DNA of 55,445 nucleotides, from positions 1-55,445 of IMG/VR virus record IMGVR_UViG_3300043654_000004; one strand, 5' to 3'. Below the pieces are notes generated by a model. That model was not told the origin of the DNA, made no database searches, and worked only from the letters and a program-made list of their open reading frames with translations. The translations under genes and the position numbers were made by a program. Of the stretch, positions 7,255-14,901 are shown in pieces (positions within the stretch are counted from its first letter, which is position 1; each line of letters starts with the position of its first letter). The stretch comes from a virus.

Positions 7255-7363
7255 ATGATTAATTTTTATTGCTATATTTGGTTGCGCTACAGTTAGGTAA
7301 AAAACATTCTGAAGAAACGAAACAAAAGATGAGAGAAGCACACGATAAACGTCGGAGGAAAAA
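7255..7363 (+). pseudogene. Remnant of a GIY-YIG homing endonuclease
   Basis: An ATG after TTGAGGAAAG opens a frame reading MINFYCYIWLRY, which matches the start of phage GIY-YIG endonucleases (usually F-Y-x-Y-I-W-L-R). It stops after 13 codons. In another frame immediately after, the DNA reads LGKKHSEETKQKMREAH followed by basic residues, a textbook NUMOD3 DNA-binding segment found at the C-terminus of such enzymes. Everything between is missing. This is best read as an internally deleted, dead homing endonuclease whose tail now supplies the ribosome binding site of the 7364 gene. Confidence 0.7.
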
Positions 7364-7879
7364 ATGCTTAGAAACCCAAATGATGTGATTTTGTCAGATG
7401 TACATCACGACGTTGATATGCACGCCGATTGGCTTTCATCCGTAGCAAAAGGAATTATTTTTGAGATAGGTGTACGAACAGGAATATCTACTGCATCTTT
7501 TCTTCGAGGGCTAGAAAAGAACGGCGGGCATCTTTATAGTTGCGAAATTAACCCTACATGTTCTGATATTTTTGCTGGACACCCACAATGGACTTTTATT
7601 CTTGGTGATAGTAGAAAGCCAGAAACGATTGTTACTAAGATTCCGAATAAGTTAGACATTTTGATGATTGATGGCGATCATACTTATGAAGGCGTGAAAG
7701 ATGATCTTAACAATTACACCCCATTAGTTAAATCTGGTGGTCGGATTATTCTTCATGACGTTTGTTCTGGGTACGATCCGGGAGTTCGACAAGCATTCGA
7801 TGAATTCATTGAACAGACAGAATGGGACGCAAATATTTATGAATCATGGGTGGGGCTTGGGGAGCTTTTAGTTCCATGA
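7364..7879 (+). CDS. Class I SAM-dependent methyltransferase
   Basis: The 171-residue protein has a Rossmann SAM-binding motif I (F-E-I-G-V-R-T-G-I-S, about residues 31-40) and the later M-I-D-G-D-H-T-Y-E-G (about 101-110) characteristic of the Methyltransf_24 type, which often methylates sugars or accompanies glycosyltransferases. It starts at ATG after GGAGGA and its stop overlaps the start of the GT17-like gene (ATGA). Sugar O-methylation is likely from context. The substrate is unknown. Confidence 0.85.
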   Translation: MLRNPNDVILSDVHHDVDMHADWLSSVAKGIIFEIGVRTGISTASFLRGLEKNGGHLYSCEINPTCSDIFAGHPQWTFILGDSRKPETIVTKIPNKLDILMIDGDHTYEGVKDDLNNYTPLVKSGGRIILHDVCSGYDPGVRQAFDEFIEQTEWDANIYESWVGLGELLVP

Positions 7880-8715
7880 TTATCGACTGTTGTATGTTCT
7901 ATAATGAAGTGTCTATGCTCGATTTGAGACTTCATGAATTAAATTCTGTAGTAGATAAATTTGTCATTGTTGAAGCAGAAGAAACAATTGGTTCTGGTCA
8001 GAAGCGTAAAGCAGTTCTTCCCGATAATTGGGAAATCATTAAACCATTTGAAAATAAAGTTCATTATAAATTACTTCCGAAACTTGAACCGCCATTTACG
8101 GGATTACCGGGCGATCCTTGGGGCAGGGAACGATTTCAACGTAATCAACTTCTGACAGCGGCTTTAGAACTGAATCCGCAACAAGATGACACATTAATTA
8201 TTTCTGACGTAGATGAAATCCCCGATCCAAAAGTAATCATTGATAATATTTATCGGCTAGATAAAGGTATTTGTCGATTAGCGATGAAATTCTTTTACTA
8301 TAACGTCAACAATTTTTTAGGCACTTGGACACGCGGTTCAACGATGGGACAACTTTCACATTACGTGCAAGTTAGTCCTGAAGATTCACGATATAAAAAT
8401 CAAGATAACGAACACATTATTGAAAACGCCGGATGGCATTTTAGTTTCTTCGGCGGCGTAGACAATATCAAAGATAAAGTAACTCACTATTCTCATGCCT
8501 TAGATGGTATTTGTACAGATTTACGGGCAAGAGATGATAAAGAATTGATTAAAGATGTTCTTGCAGGTCAAGACTTATTTCGTAGAGAAGGCATGAATAA
8601 GTTTATCAAGACTTCGACTTTTGATCCGACTTTACCTAAATTTTACTTAAATAACCTTGGTCGTTATAAACAGTTTACAGAAGAATATTTTGTAGAGAAA
8701 CATAGACATTGCTAA
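7876..8715 (+). CDS. GT17-like glycosyltransferase
   Basis: The 279-residue protein opens with I-I-D-C-C-M-F-Y-N-E and L-D-L-R-L-x-E-L, and has V-I-V-E-A-E-E-T-I-G and I-S-D-V-D-E-I-P (about 108-115). These are the signature of GT17 (beta-1,4-N-acetylglucosaminyltransferase III-like) proteins. The ATG at 7876 was chosen because it overlaps the preceding stop (ATGA) and follows a GGGGAG site. An in-frame ATG at 7846 would add ten atypical residues. It should be cytoplasmic. GT17 members outside animals mostly lack known acceptors. Confidence 0.85.
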   Translation: MIIDCCMFYNEVSMLDLRLHELNSVVDKFVIVEAEETIGSGQKRKAVLPDNWEIIKPFENKVHYKLLPKLEPPFTGLPGDPWGRERFQRNQLLTAALELNPQQDDTLIISDVDEIPDPKVIIDNIYRLDKGICRLAMKFFYYNVNNFLGTWTRGSTMGQLSHYVQVSPEDSRYKNQDNEHIIENAGWHFSFFGGVDNIKDKVTHYSHALDGICTDLRARDDKELIKDVLAGQDLFRREGMNKFIKTSTFDPTLPKFYLNNLGRYKQFTEEYFVEKHRHC

Positions 8716-8727
8716 ATAGGAGGAGCG

Positions 8728-9534
8728 ATGGCCGTTTGCGCTGATTGTAAAGAAGAGACGAGATTAAGAAAAACAAAAGGCGTGGAATGGCATAAATGTT
8801 GTGGCTGCGGATACTTCGGAGATTTTGAACCGACAGAACGCGCAACAATTGTAATTCCGAGTCGCTATCCTGATATTTTCGGGCCTTGTAAAGACTCGTT
8901 AGATAAATTCGCGCCTCTTGAAAAGAAAATTCTTGTTAGAGATGGACATGATATTCCAGACGCAGCAGGAAATAATTGGGTAACAATTCAAGCGCCAGAA
9001 GGTTTTGTATATTCACGAAATATTAATCTTGGAATCGCACAAGCGAAAGGCGATGTTCTTCTTTGTAATGATGATGTAGTGTTTAAGCATAAACATACAC
9101 TTGAGATTCTTCAGAATATTGCGAGCAAACACCCTGAAGTCGGTATTCTTAGTCCATTGATTGAAGGTAAAGTAGGCGAGTACGTTCAAGGGCATTGCCA
9201 GAATAATCTCGAATATACAACTTGTCGTCTTTGTTTTGTTTGCGTTTTTATTCCTAAGCATATTATAGATGAACTCGGAGTACTTGAAGAGAGTATTGGA
9301 GCAGATGGTTCATACGGATGGGACGACGTAGATTTTTCCCGCCGTGTAACAGACGCGGGGTATAAGTTAGGTGTGACGGCTCGCGCAACTGTGCGTCATG
9401 GGCACATAGACGGTGATTGGAGTACGAGTTTCCGTCGAACTGGAAAAAGCATGGAAGCAATGGATAAGATTGCAGCCGCGCAATTTCGAGCAAAGCATGG
9501 ACATAATGATTTAGGTTGTTATGGACCAAAATAA
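8728..9534 (+). CDS. GT2-like glycosyltransferase with N-terminal zinc ribbon
   Basis: The 268-residue protein starts with Cys pairs (C4/C7 and C24/C25/C27) that look like a zinc ribbon. A GT-A fold of family 2 type follows: T-I-V-I-P-S-R, R-N-I-N-L-G, the nucleotide-sugar motif C-N-D-D-V (about 112-116) and a late G-W-D-D-V-D-F-S-R-R. The zinc ribbon is an unusual addition and might bind a partner or nucleic acid. It overlaps the following GT31-like gene by 14 bp. Confidence 0.85.
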   Translation: MAVCADCKEETRLRKTKGVEWHKCCGCGYFGDFEPTERATIVIPSRYPDIFGPCKDSLDKFAPLEKKILVRDGHDIPDAAGNNWVTIQAPEGFVYSRNINLGIAQAKGDVLLCNDDVVFKHKHTLEILQNIASKHPEVGILSPLIEGKVGEYVQGHCQNNLEYTTCRLCFVCVFIPKHIIDELGVLEESIGADGSYGWDDVDFSRRVTDAGYKLGVTARATVRHGHIDGDWSTSFRRTGKSMEAMDKIAAAQFRAKHGHNDLGCYGPK

Positions 9535-10231
9535 GTTACTGTTCGCAGTAATGACTTGTTGGCCAAAACCTTTAAGTCCAATTCAGATGCCAGAACGAGT
9601 TTGTGTAGATCATACAAAGAGACTTCCTTTTATTCGTGAAACATGGGCAAAAGGACTGACTGACTATAAATTCTTTTTTGGTAAAAGTCCGTGTCAAGTA
9701 GAAAGCGATGAAATTGTTCTCAATTGCGGCGATTCTTATTATGAAACCGCATTTAAAGTTCAAGCAATGTGTAAGTGGGCATTAGACAACAATTATAAGT
9801 CATTGTTTAAATGCGACGACGACACTTATTGCCGCCCAGAACGAGTATTTAATGCGGGTTTCTCCGATTATGACTTTGTAGGACGATTACTTCCACCAGA
9901 ACCGAACCATCCTGTTCCTTACCCAATGGGCGGGTGTGGATATTATCTTTCTGAACGAATGTTGACGTTGGCGGCCAATGATAAATTTCCAGTCAATAAC
10001 CCTGAAGGCGACCCACTTAATACTTACGAAGATGGTTGGATTGGTCGAGTAGCACTTGATGCAGGAATAGAATTGAAAGATGACTTTCGACTTCGTTGTC
10101 ATCGTTGTTCGTGGAATTTTACAAATGAATGGATTTTGAATTCGCCAAGACAAGATAATGACATAATTACTTGTTGTGAGTTTGCAGGCGAAGATATGTA
10201 TCTTGCGGAACAGAATTTTAGGAACTCGTAA
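9521..10231 (+). CDS. Second GT31-like glycosyltransferase
   Basis: This 236-residue paralogue of the 6428 product keeps I-R-E-T-W (about 37-41), K-C-D-D-D-T-Y-C-R-P-E-R-V (about 96-108), G-G-C-G-Y-Y-L-S and Y-E-D-G-W-I-G-R (about 168-175). The two differ enough to suggest different donors or acceptors rather than a recent duplication. It starts inside the preceding gene and its stop overlaps the next start (TAATG), so translation of the cluster is coupled. Confidence 0.85.
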   Translation: MDQNKLLFAVMTCWPKPLSPIQMPERVCVDHTKRLPFIRETWAKGLTDYKFFFGKSPCQVESDEIVLNCGDSYYETAFKVQAMCKWALDNNYKSLFKCDDDTYCRPERVFNAGFSDYDFVGRLLPPEPNHPVPYPMGGCGYYLSERMLTLAANDKFPVNNPEGDPLNTYEDGWIGRVALDAGIELKDDFRLRCHRCSWNFTNEWILNSPRQDNDIITCCEFAGEDMYLAEQNFRNS

Positions 10232-10962
10232 TGGCGCTCATAGCAAATGGCGGAACTATAGAAGAGTTTACGATTCATCCTGACGATGTTCCGGTTTACA
10301 TTTGTACATATAATAGATTTTCTTGCACAAAGAAGCTAATCGATTGGCTTTTAGACGCAGGAACAAAGCGAATAGTCATCGTTGATAATCAATCGACATA
10401 TCAGCCACTTCTTGAATATTTCAAAGTGCTTCCGACGAGCGTTGAATTACATTCTATGGAAATGAATGTAGGCCCTTGGAATAGTTGGGAATGGGCAAAT
10501 AAAGATTCAAAAACGCCGTTTATATTTACTGATTCAGACGTTGTTCCGGCAGATTGTTGTCCTAAAGATTTAATTGCTAAATGCTTAAAGACATTTAACG
10601 AAAATCCAAGTGGCGGAATTCCGCATTGTGGAAAAGTTGGTCCCGGACTTAGATTAGATAACGTACCCGAAGAAAATCTTTTAAAGCCAAATTATCATGG
10701 TGGAAATAACCTTAAAGATCATGAAGCGGGCTTTTGGCTATATCGGTTAAACGAATATTGTTTTAGTTCAATGATAGATACAACTTTTGCGCTATATGCC
10801 CCTAACTACGTATTTACACTTCATTGGGCGAATATTCGTTTAGATAAACCATATGTTGTAGAGCATAAGCCTTGGTATTCAAGATCGCCCTATTCCGAAG
10901 AAGAACTATATTATCGAAATCAAAAGCATTGTGCAGGTACGGCCCATTTTGAAAAATTATAG
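10231..10962 (+). CDS. GT2-like (GT-A fold) glycosyltransferase
   Basis: The 243-residue protein has I-C-T-Y-N-R (about 25-30), V-D-N-Q-S-T and the metal-binding T-D-S-D-V-V-P (about 100-106), as in GT-A family 2 enzymes. A long C-terminal half includes H-E-A-G-F-W-L-Y-R-L. There is no membrane segment, so a soluble cytosolic enzyme is expected. It overlaps its neighbours on both sides. Acceptor unknown. Confidence 0.8.
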   Translation: MALIANGGTIEEFTIHPDDVPVYICTYNRFSCTKKLIDWLLDAGTKRIVIVDNQSTYQPLLEYFKVLPTSVELHSMEMNVGPWNSWEWANKDSKTPFIFTDSDVVPADCCPKDLIAKCLKTFNENPSGGIPHCGKVGPGLRLDNVPEENLLKPNYHGGNNLKDHEAGFWLYRLNEYCFSSMIDTTFALYAPNYVFTLHWANIRLDKPYVVEHKPWYSRSPYSEEELYYRNQKHCAGTAHFEKL

Positions 10963-11620
10963 GAAGGTCATTAAGAACGATCAAGAGATACTCGTTAAAG
11001 ATCAACCATTTTGGAATTTATTTGACTCGGGTTGGGAAGCTGATTCATTTGATGTTCTAGATCACTTTCTTACGAAAGATGTTATCTACATAGATGTAGG
11101 AGCGTGGATTGGTCCGCTTGTGTTATACGCTTCTCGAAAGTGTAAACAGGCTTATGCAATTGAAGCTGATTCGGTTGCCTATGAAGAACTTTGCAAGAAT
11201 ATTGAAGCAAATATTTTTCAAATTTTAACTTTTAAGCAAGCGATTTACAACTATGACGGCGAAATACAATTGAGCGGCAATGCGGGCGACAGCATGACTC
11301 GCGTAGGTGCGTATAAGACTGATTTTCACGTTCCTTGTCAGACGCTTAATACTTTTGTCATTCAGAATGACATTCAAAATCCTATGTTTATAAAAATGGA
11401 TATTGAGAATGCCGAAGAGTTTGTACTTGAGCAAATAGACTTCTTTGAAAAGTATAAACCAATTCTTTTTATAAGTCTTCATCCACAATGGTTTAAAGAT
11501 CAGGTTAAAGGAATGGAGACAATTAGAAAAGTTGGCCGACTTTATAGGCATCGTTGGAATACAAGCTTGGCTGAAACGAATATTGAAGAAGGTGCAGGTC
11601 CTTGGATATTTTTTGATTAG
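10931..11620 (+). CDS. FkbM-family methyltransferase
   Basis: The 229-residue protein has the SAM motif Y-I-D-V-G-A-W-I-G (about 52-60), E-A-D after strand 2, and the FkbM-typical K-M-D-I-E-N-A-E (about 155-162). FkbM enzymes often O-methylate sugars or polyketide hydroxyls. It starts at GTG inside the previous gene (32-bp overlap) without a clear site. A later start is possible but would cut little. It fits a sugar-capping step. Confidence 0.85.
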   Translation: MQVRPILKNYRKVIKNDQEILVKDQPFWNLFDSGWEADSFDVLDHFLTKDVIYIDVGAWIGPLVLYASRKCKQAYAIEADSVAYEELCKNIEANIFQILTFKQAIYNYDGEIQLSGNAGDSMTRVGAYKTDFHVPCQTLNTFVIQNDIQNPMFIKMDIENAEEFVLEQIDFFEKYKPILFISLHPQWFKDQVKGMETIRKVGRLYRHRWNTSLAETNIEEGAGPWIFFD

Positions 11621-11628
11621 GAGGAGTT

Positions 11629-12513
11629 GTGAGAATCTTAGTGACGGGAGGCGCTGGATTCATCGGCAGTCATTTAGTCGAACGACTTTTATCTCAAAAG
11701 CACGAACCTGTCGTCGTTGATAATTTGAGTACTGGAAGTAAAGCAAATGTTCCTAAAGATGTAGAATTTCATCAAATAGATTGTAGAAATACAAAAGACC
11801 TAAGAAACGCAGCGTATGCTTGCGAATATGTTTATCATCTTGCTTCAACAGTCGGCGTAAAAAAAGTTCTTAGTAATCCTAAAGAATGTATTGAGAATAT
11901 TATTAAGTCAACTCAGTCTGTTCTGAGTCTCGGCATCCCCGGTATGGATTTTTCGACTTCTGAAGTTTATGGCAAGAACACTAATATACTCTCTGAGAAT
12001 TCTGATCTTATATACTCAAGCAAATCACGATGGTCTTATGCGACTGCAAAGTTAGTTGGCGAATGGTTAGTCGCTTCAGCAGGATGGAAAACGGTTCGGC
12101 TTTTTAATATTGTTGGCCCTCGGCAAATTCCCGGATATGTTTTCTCTAATTTTATAGATCAAGCAAAAACGGGCCGACATATTACAGTCTACGGAACTGG
12201 CGAACAGGTTAGAACGTTTATAGACGTTCGTGATACGGTTGAAATTCTTGATATTCTTCGAGACAAGAAATTTGATTTTGTTAATGTGGGTGCAGCGCAC
12301 ACTCTTTCGATGAAAGAATTGGCCAAGACAGTAAAACGAACGTTGAACTCTACATCTGAAATTGTTACGATTCCGTATGAGAATGTTTATCAAGACGGCT
12401 TTGAGGACTGTTTAAGTCGAATACCAGATTTGACTAAACTACATTCGATTATCGGAGAGTTTGATTATAGACCAATAACGAAGACGATTGTGGATACGGC
12501 CAATGCGCTATAG
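11629..12513 (+). CDS. NAD-dependent sugar epimerase/dehydratase (extended SDR)
   Basis: The 294-residue protein has the dinucleotide-binding V-T-G-G-A-G-F-I-G-S-H (residues 5-15), a D-N-L-S-T-G segment, the catalytic Ser/Thr in S-T-S-E-V-Y-G and the Y-A-T-A-K (about 137-141) Y-x-x-x-K motif. This is the nucleotide-sugar epimerase/4,6-dehydratase type and should make the activated sugar used by the neighbouring transferases. It starts at GTG after AGGAGGAG. Which sugar is formed cannot be told. Confidence 0.9.
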   Translation: MRILVTGGAGFIGSHLVERLLSQKHEPVVVDNLSTGSKANVPKDVEFHQIDCRNTKDLRNAAYACEYVYHLASTVGVKKVLSNPKECIENIIKSTQSVLSLGIPGMDFSTSEVYGKNTNILSENSDLIYSSKSRWSYATAKLVGEWLVASAGWKTVRLFNIVGPRQIPGYVFSNFIDQAKTGRHITVYGTGEQVRTFIDVRDTVEILDILRDKKFDFVNVGAAHTLSMKELAKTVKRTLNSTSEIVTIPYENVYQDGFEDCLSRIPDLTKLHSIIGEFDYRPITKTIVDTANAL

Positions 12514-13135
12514 TATATTGACGCCAACTCTTTGCCGACCGTCTTTATTGAAGACAGCAGAATCGATTCTTAATCAAACGAATGGTGATTTTGAATGGTG
12601 GATTGCTGTTGATGTTCCGTTGATTATTCATCCTGAGAAACGGAAGATAATCGATAGTCTCCCGAAAGACCCACGGATAAAGATTCATCGCTGTAATAAA
12701 AATCATCATGACTATGGCAATTCTTGTCGATATGCTTTACATGACAAAGCTGTTGGCGATTATATTTGCTACGTTGATGATGATGATATTTATGCCGATA
12801 ATCAAGTATTAGAAACGTTGAATCAGGTTACTATGCCTTGGGCGACGTTTCCGACGATGAGATGGGGAAGTTTTTATTCTGTAGACCCTCCGGGGTTTAA
12901 TAGAAGTGGTTCAGGGATGTTTATACATCGTAGAGAAATCGGGCGATATCCTTGTAAAGACCATTGTGAAGCTCACCAAGAGTTTATGAAGAAGGTTAAG
13001 AAAGAGTTTCCGCATCATGATTTACTTTATGCGGCTGACGGATTGCTTGCTCAATATTTATATGAGAATTATCCGTATCAACGGTTAGATTGTAGACCAT
13101 TGACGATATATCAAGTTTCAAATAAGGGAAAATAA
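12503..13135 (+). CDS. GT2-like glycosyltransferase, last of the cluster
   Basis: The 210-residue protein begins M-R-Y-S-I-L-T-P-T and carries the GT-A metal motif Y-V-D-D-D-D (about 89-94). The ATG at 12503 lies within the end of the epimerase gene (11-bp overlap). A TTG 15 bp upstream is a less likely start. It ends 2 bp before the first virion-type gene, so the glycosylation and morphogenesis genes are probably cotranscribed here. Confidence 0.8.
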   Translation: MRYSILTPTLCRPSLLKTAESILNQTNGDFEWWIAVDVPLIIHPEKRKIIDSLPKDPRIKIHRCNKNHHDYGNSCRYALHDKAVGDYICYVDDDDIYADNQVLETLNQVTMPWATFPTMRWGSFYSVDPPGFNRSGSGMFIHRREIGRYPCKDHCEAHQEFMKKVKKEFPHHDLLYAADGLLAQYLYENYPYQRLDCRPLTIYQVSNKGK

Positions 13136-13137
13136 TT

Positions 13138-13689
13138 ATGGCTTCTGTACTTAAAGCAAATACTAATACAGCGGGTAGCGGCCTTACTAAAGGAGTTTCC
13201 GCAGATTCAGGTAATATTTCTGCTAATGCTAAGGCAGGCGTTGGCCCGCGCAGGCTGACTTATGGTGGGCAAAGTCAAGCTACGAATCCGTGTAACACAC
13301 CTACAGGAACAGTAGGCGGAGTGTTCTGTGATTCAACAGCGGGCGTTACTGGTAATTACATTTATGGGTCGCAGCCAGTACAGCAAGTAATTACTGCTAC
13401 TTTGACCAATAGCTCTGTTGCTACGAGCGGCAGTGTCAGTACAGGAACTTTTATTGCCACAAATACTTTTGTAGCGGGACAAACTGTTCTATTCAGGGGG
13501 CTAACCAATGCTACAGCACTTAATAATCTTTGCGGCGTTGTAACTTCGACCGGACTTTCTAGTTCAGGTTTTCAGGCTACTTTGACAGGTTTTACAGCAG
13601 GCACTGTAGGCTCTGCAACTGAAACGGGAACAGCAGCCGTTATTTATCAGGCACGTGGGGCACTTTTGAGTCAGAGCGCCAACGAATAG
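13138..13689 (+). CDS. Ser/Thr/Gly-rich surface protein with 'FLNG'-type module
   Basis: The 183-residue protein is rich in Thr, Ser, Ala and Gly, with a predicted all-beta C-terminal half (about residues 88-160). That half resembles modules in the 30733 and 33173 proteins (pattern: strand, V-x-F-x-G-L-T-x-A-x-x-L-N, strand, G-L-S-x-x-x-F-x-A). It is probably a decoration or fibre-associated protein. It directly follows the glycosylation cluster and its many Ser/Thr would make it a candidate acceptor, which is only inference. Confidence 0.6.
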   Translation: MASVLKANTNTAGSGLTKGVSADSGNISANAKAGVGPRRLTYGGQSQATNPCNTPTGTVGGVFCDSTAGVTGNYIYGSQPVQQVITATLTNSSVATSGSVSTGTFIATNTFVAGQTVLFRGLTNATALNNLCGVVTSTGLSSSGFQATLTGFTAGTVGSATETGTAAVIYQARGALLSQSANE

Positions 13690-13752
13690 TCTTGGGGGTT
13701 CGTAATTGCGCCTTTGGCCACATGCACGGACCCTACGAGTTTGGAGGAACGT

Positions 13753-14124
13753 ATGAAATCAGACGCTTCTCTGAAGAGATGGTATAGATTAATTAATAAA
13801 CGTTTCTTTCATAACGAACTTCCAAATAATGTTTGTGTCAGATATGTTACGGATGAAGACGAAGACGAAGATGAAGGTTGCGAAGAACGCTATTATGGTT
13901 GGACGACTGATACATCGCCATTACATAAATACGTAATTATAATTAGTCGAATTAAGAATCCCGGTCCCGTTGCAAAACTGGCCACTCTCGCACATGAAAT
14001 GATACATGTAAAAACAGGTTTACGAGACGATCACGGTAAAATATTTTCTGATTGTCATGAGATGTTGACCGAACGTGGGCTATTTCGTAAAGGCGCGATA
14101 TTGAAAGGATTGACTTTGTTCTGA
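13753..14124 (+). CDS. SprT-like zinc metalloprotease
   Basis: The 123-residue protein has H-E-x-x-H in L-A-H-E-M-I-H (about residues 79-85) and a downstream D-D-H-G-K-I-F supplying a third zinc ligand, as in SprT-type proteases. An acidic run of alternating Asp and Glu lies at about 37-46. The ATG at 13753 follows GGAGGA. A TTG 39 bp upstream is in frame but has no site. Host SprT/Spartan proteins cleave DNA-protein crosslinks. The phage role could be virion maturation or host-protein removal. Confidence 0.8.
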   Translation: MKSDASLKRWYRLINKRFFHNELPNNVCVRYVTDEDEDEDEGCEERYYGWTTDTSPLHKYVIIISRIKNPGPVAKLATLAHEMIHVKTGLRDDHGKIFSDCHEMLTERGLFRKGAILKGLTLF

Positions 14125-14133
14125 GGAGGACAT

Positions 14134-14403
14134 ATGGCGAAAGAACGAAGACCAGTAAATCAATTAAAAAAGATTTATAGAAAGTTGGCTCATGATCCGA
14201 AGATTCCGGCCCATCTTAGAGTTATTTGTGCTCACTGTTTAGCTCGGTTAGATAATCTGATCGAAATAGAATTTTTTCAAGCAGTATTGACTAAGAAAGC
14301 GGGTAACTCAGCGGGACAATCGAAGAAACAAGAAGACGAGCCGGAAGAAATTGAAGCTCCGGTTGATATGGATGCTATTCTTAGCAATATGAGGGAGAAA
14401 TAA
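14134..14403 (+). CDS. Small protein upstream of packaging genes
   Basis: The 89-residue protein starts at ATG after GAGGAGGA and its TAA overlaps the next ATG. It has a basic N-terminal half with two Cys around an H (VICAHCLARLD, about residues 45-55) and an acidic, disordered tail. Position before the terminase makes a small-terminase or DNA-binding role conceivable, but no family is recognised. Confidence 0.65.
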   Translation: MAKERRPVNQLKKIYRKLAHDPKIPAHLRVICAHCLARLDNLIEIEFFQAVLTKKAGNSAGQSKKQEDEPEEIEAPVDMDAILSNMREK

Positions 14404-14624
14404 TGCCGCCAGTCAATATTGCTAAATTAGAAATGGCTAAAGGTTTTGCTAAAGTTTGGACCTATAAAGGATTGGCTGTTCCTTTAGATGACGCACAACT
14501 TCAATTTGCTTGTGATTTTACAAATATGATCTTTACCAGTTTCTTTGAACAACAAGCGAAAGCAATGGTCGCGGCAAAACAAGCAGCCGAGCAAAAAGCA
14601 AAATCTGTTTTAGTCGTGGCATAA
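14403..14624 (+). CDS. Small alpha-helical protein
   Basis: The 73-residue frame overlaps both neighbours by the TAATG pattern. The C-terminal half is an Ala/Lys/Gln-rich helix (FFEQQAKAMVAAKQAAEQKA). No family is recognised. It is likely a small structural or regulatory protein made by coupled translation. Confidence 0.6.
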   Translation: MPPVNIAKLEMAKGFAKVWTYKGLAVPLDDAQLQFACDFTNMIFTSFFEQQAKAMVAAKQAAEQKAKSVLVVA

Positions 14625-14758
14625 TGGACACGAAAAAAGAAGAATTGGAAGAACAGATTGAACGTTTCCGAAGGATGAGAATTCATCTTGTTAAGAAGGC
14701 TGAAACTCCACTATTGAAGAAATTAGACGAAGAAATTTATTTTGGGAGGACAAAATGA
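14624..14758 (+). CDS. Tiny coiled-coil protein (44 aa)
   Basis: A 44-codon frame begins at an ATG overlapping the preceding TAA and ends TGA overlapping the next ATG (ATGA). The peptide is almost entirely charged helix (KKEELEEQIERFRRMRIHLVKK begins at residue 4 with a clear heptad). Tight coupling on both sides supports a real gene. Function unknown. Confidence 0.6.
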   Translation: MDTKKEELEEQIERFRRMRIHLVKKAETPLLKKLDEEIYFGRTK

Positions 14759-14901
14759 ACGGTACTCAATATCATCAGAAGACATTTACATTGCCTGCCA
14801 GCGAGAAAACTTCTCAAGTAAAGTGGGATATGTGCTTCCTTTCATTGAAAGATTTTTTAGCCAAGTACGGCTATGAGAAGCCTGATGCAAGAAATAATTA
14901 A
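14755..14901 (+). CDS. Tiny hypothetical protein (48 aa)
   Basis: A 48-codon frame starts at ATG after TTTGGGAGGAC and overlaps the phosphatase start by 17 bp. It has aromatic and polar residues with no membrane segment (ends YGYEKPDARNN). The excellent ribosome binding site makes translation likely. No family recognised. Confidence 0.55.
   Translation: MNGTQYHQKTFTLPASEKTSQVKWDMCFLSLKDFLAKYGYEKPDARNN

Noticed and set aside
14134-14403. Small terminase subunit
   Set aside because: Position fits but no helix-turn-helix or family motif could be seen, so it is left as hypothetical.
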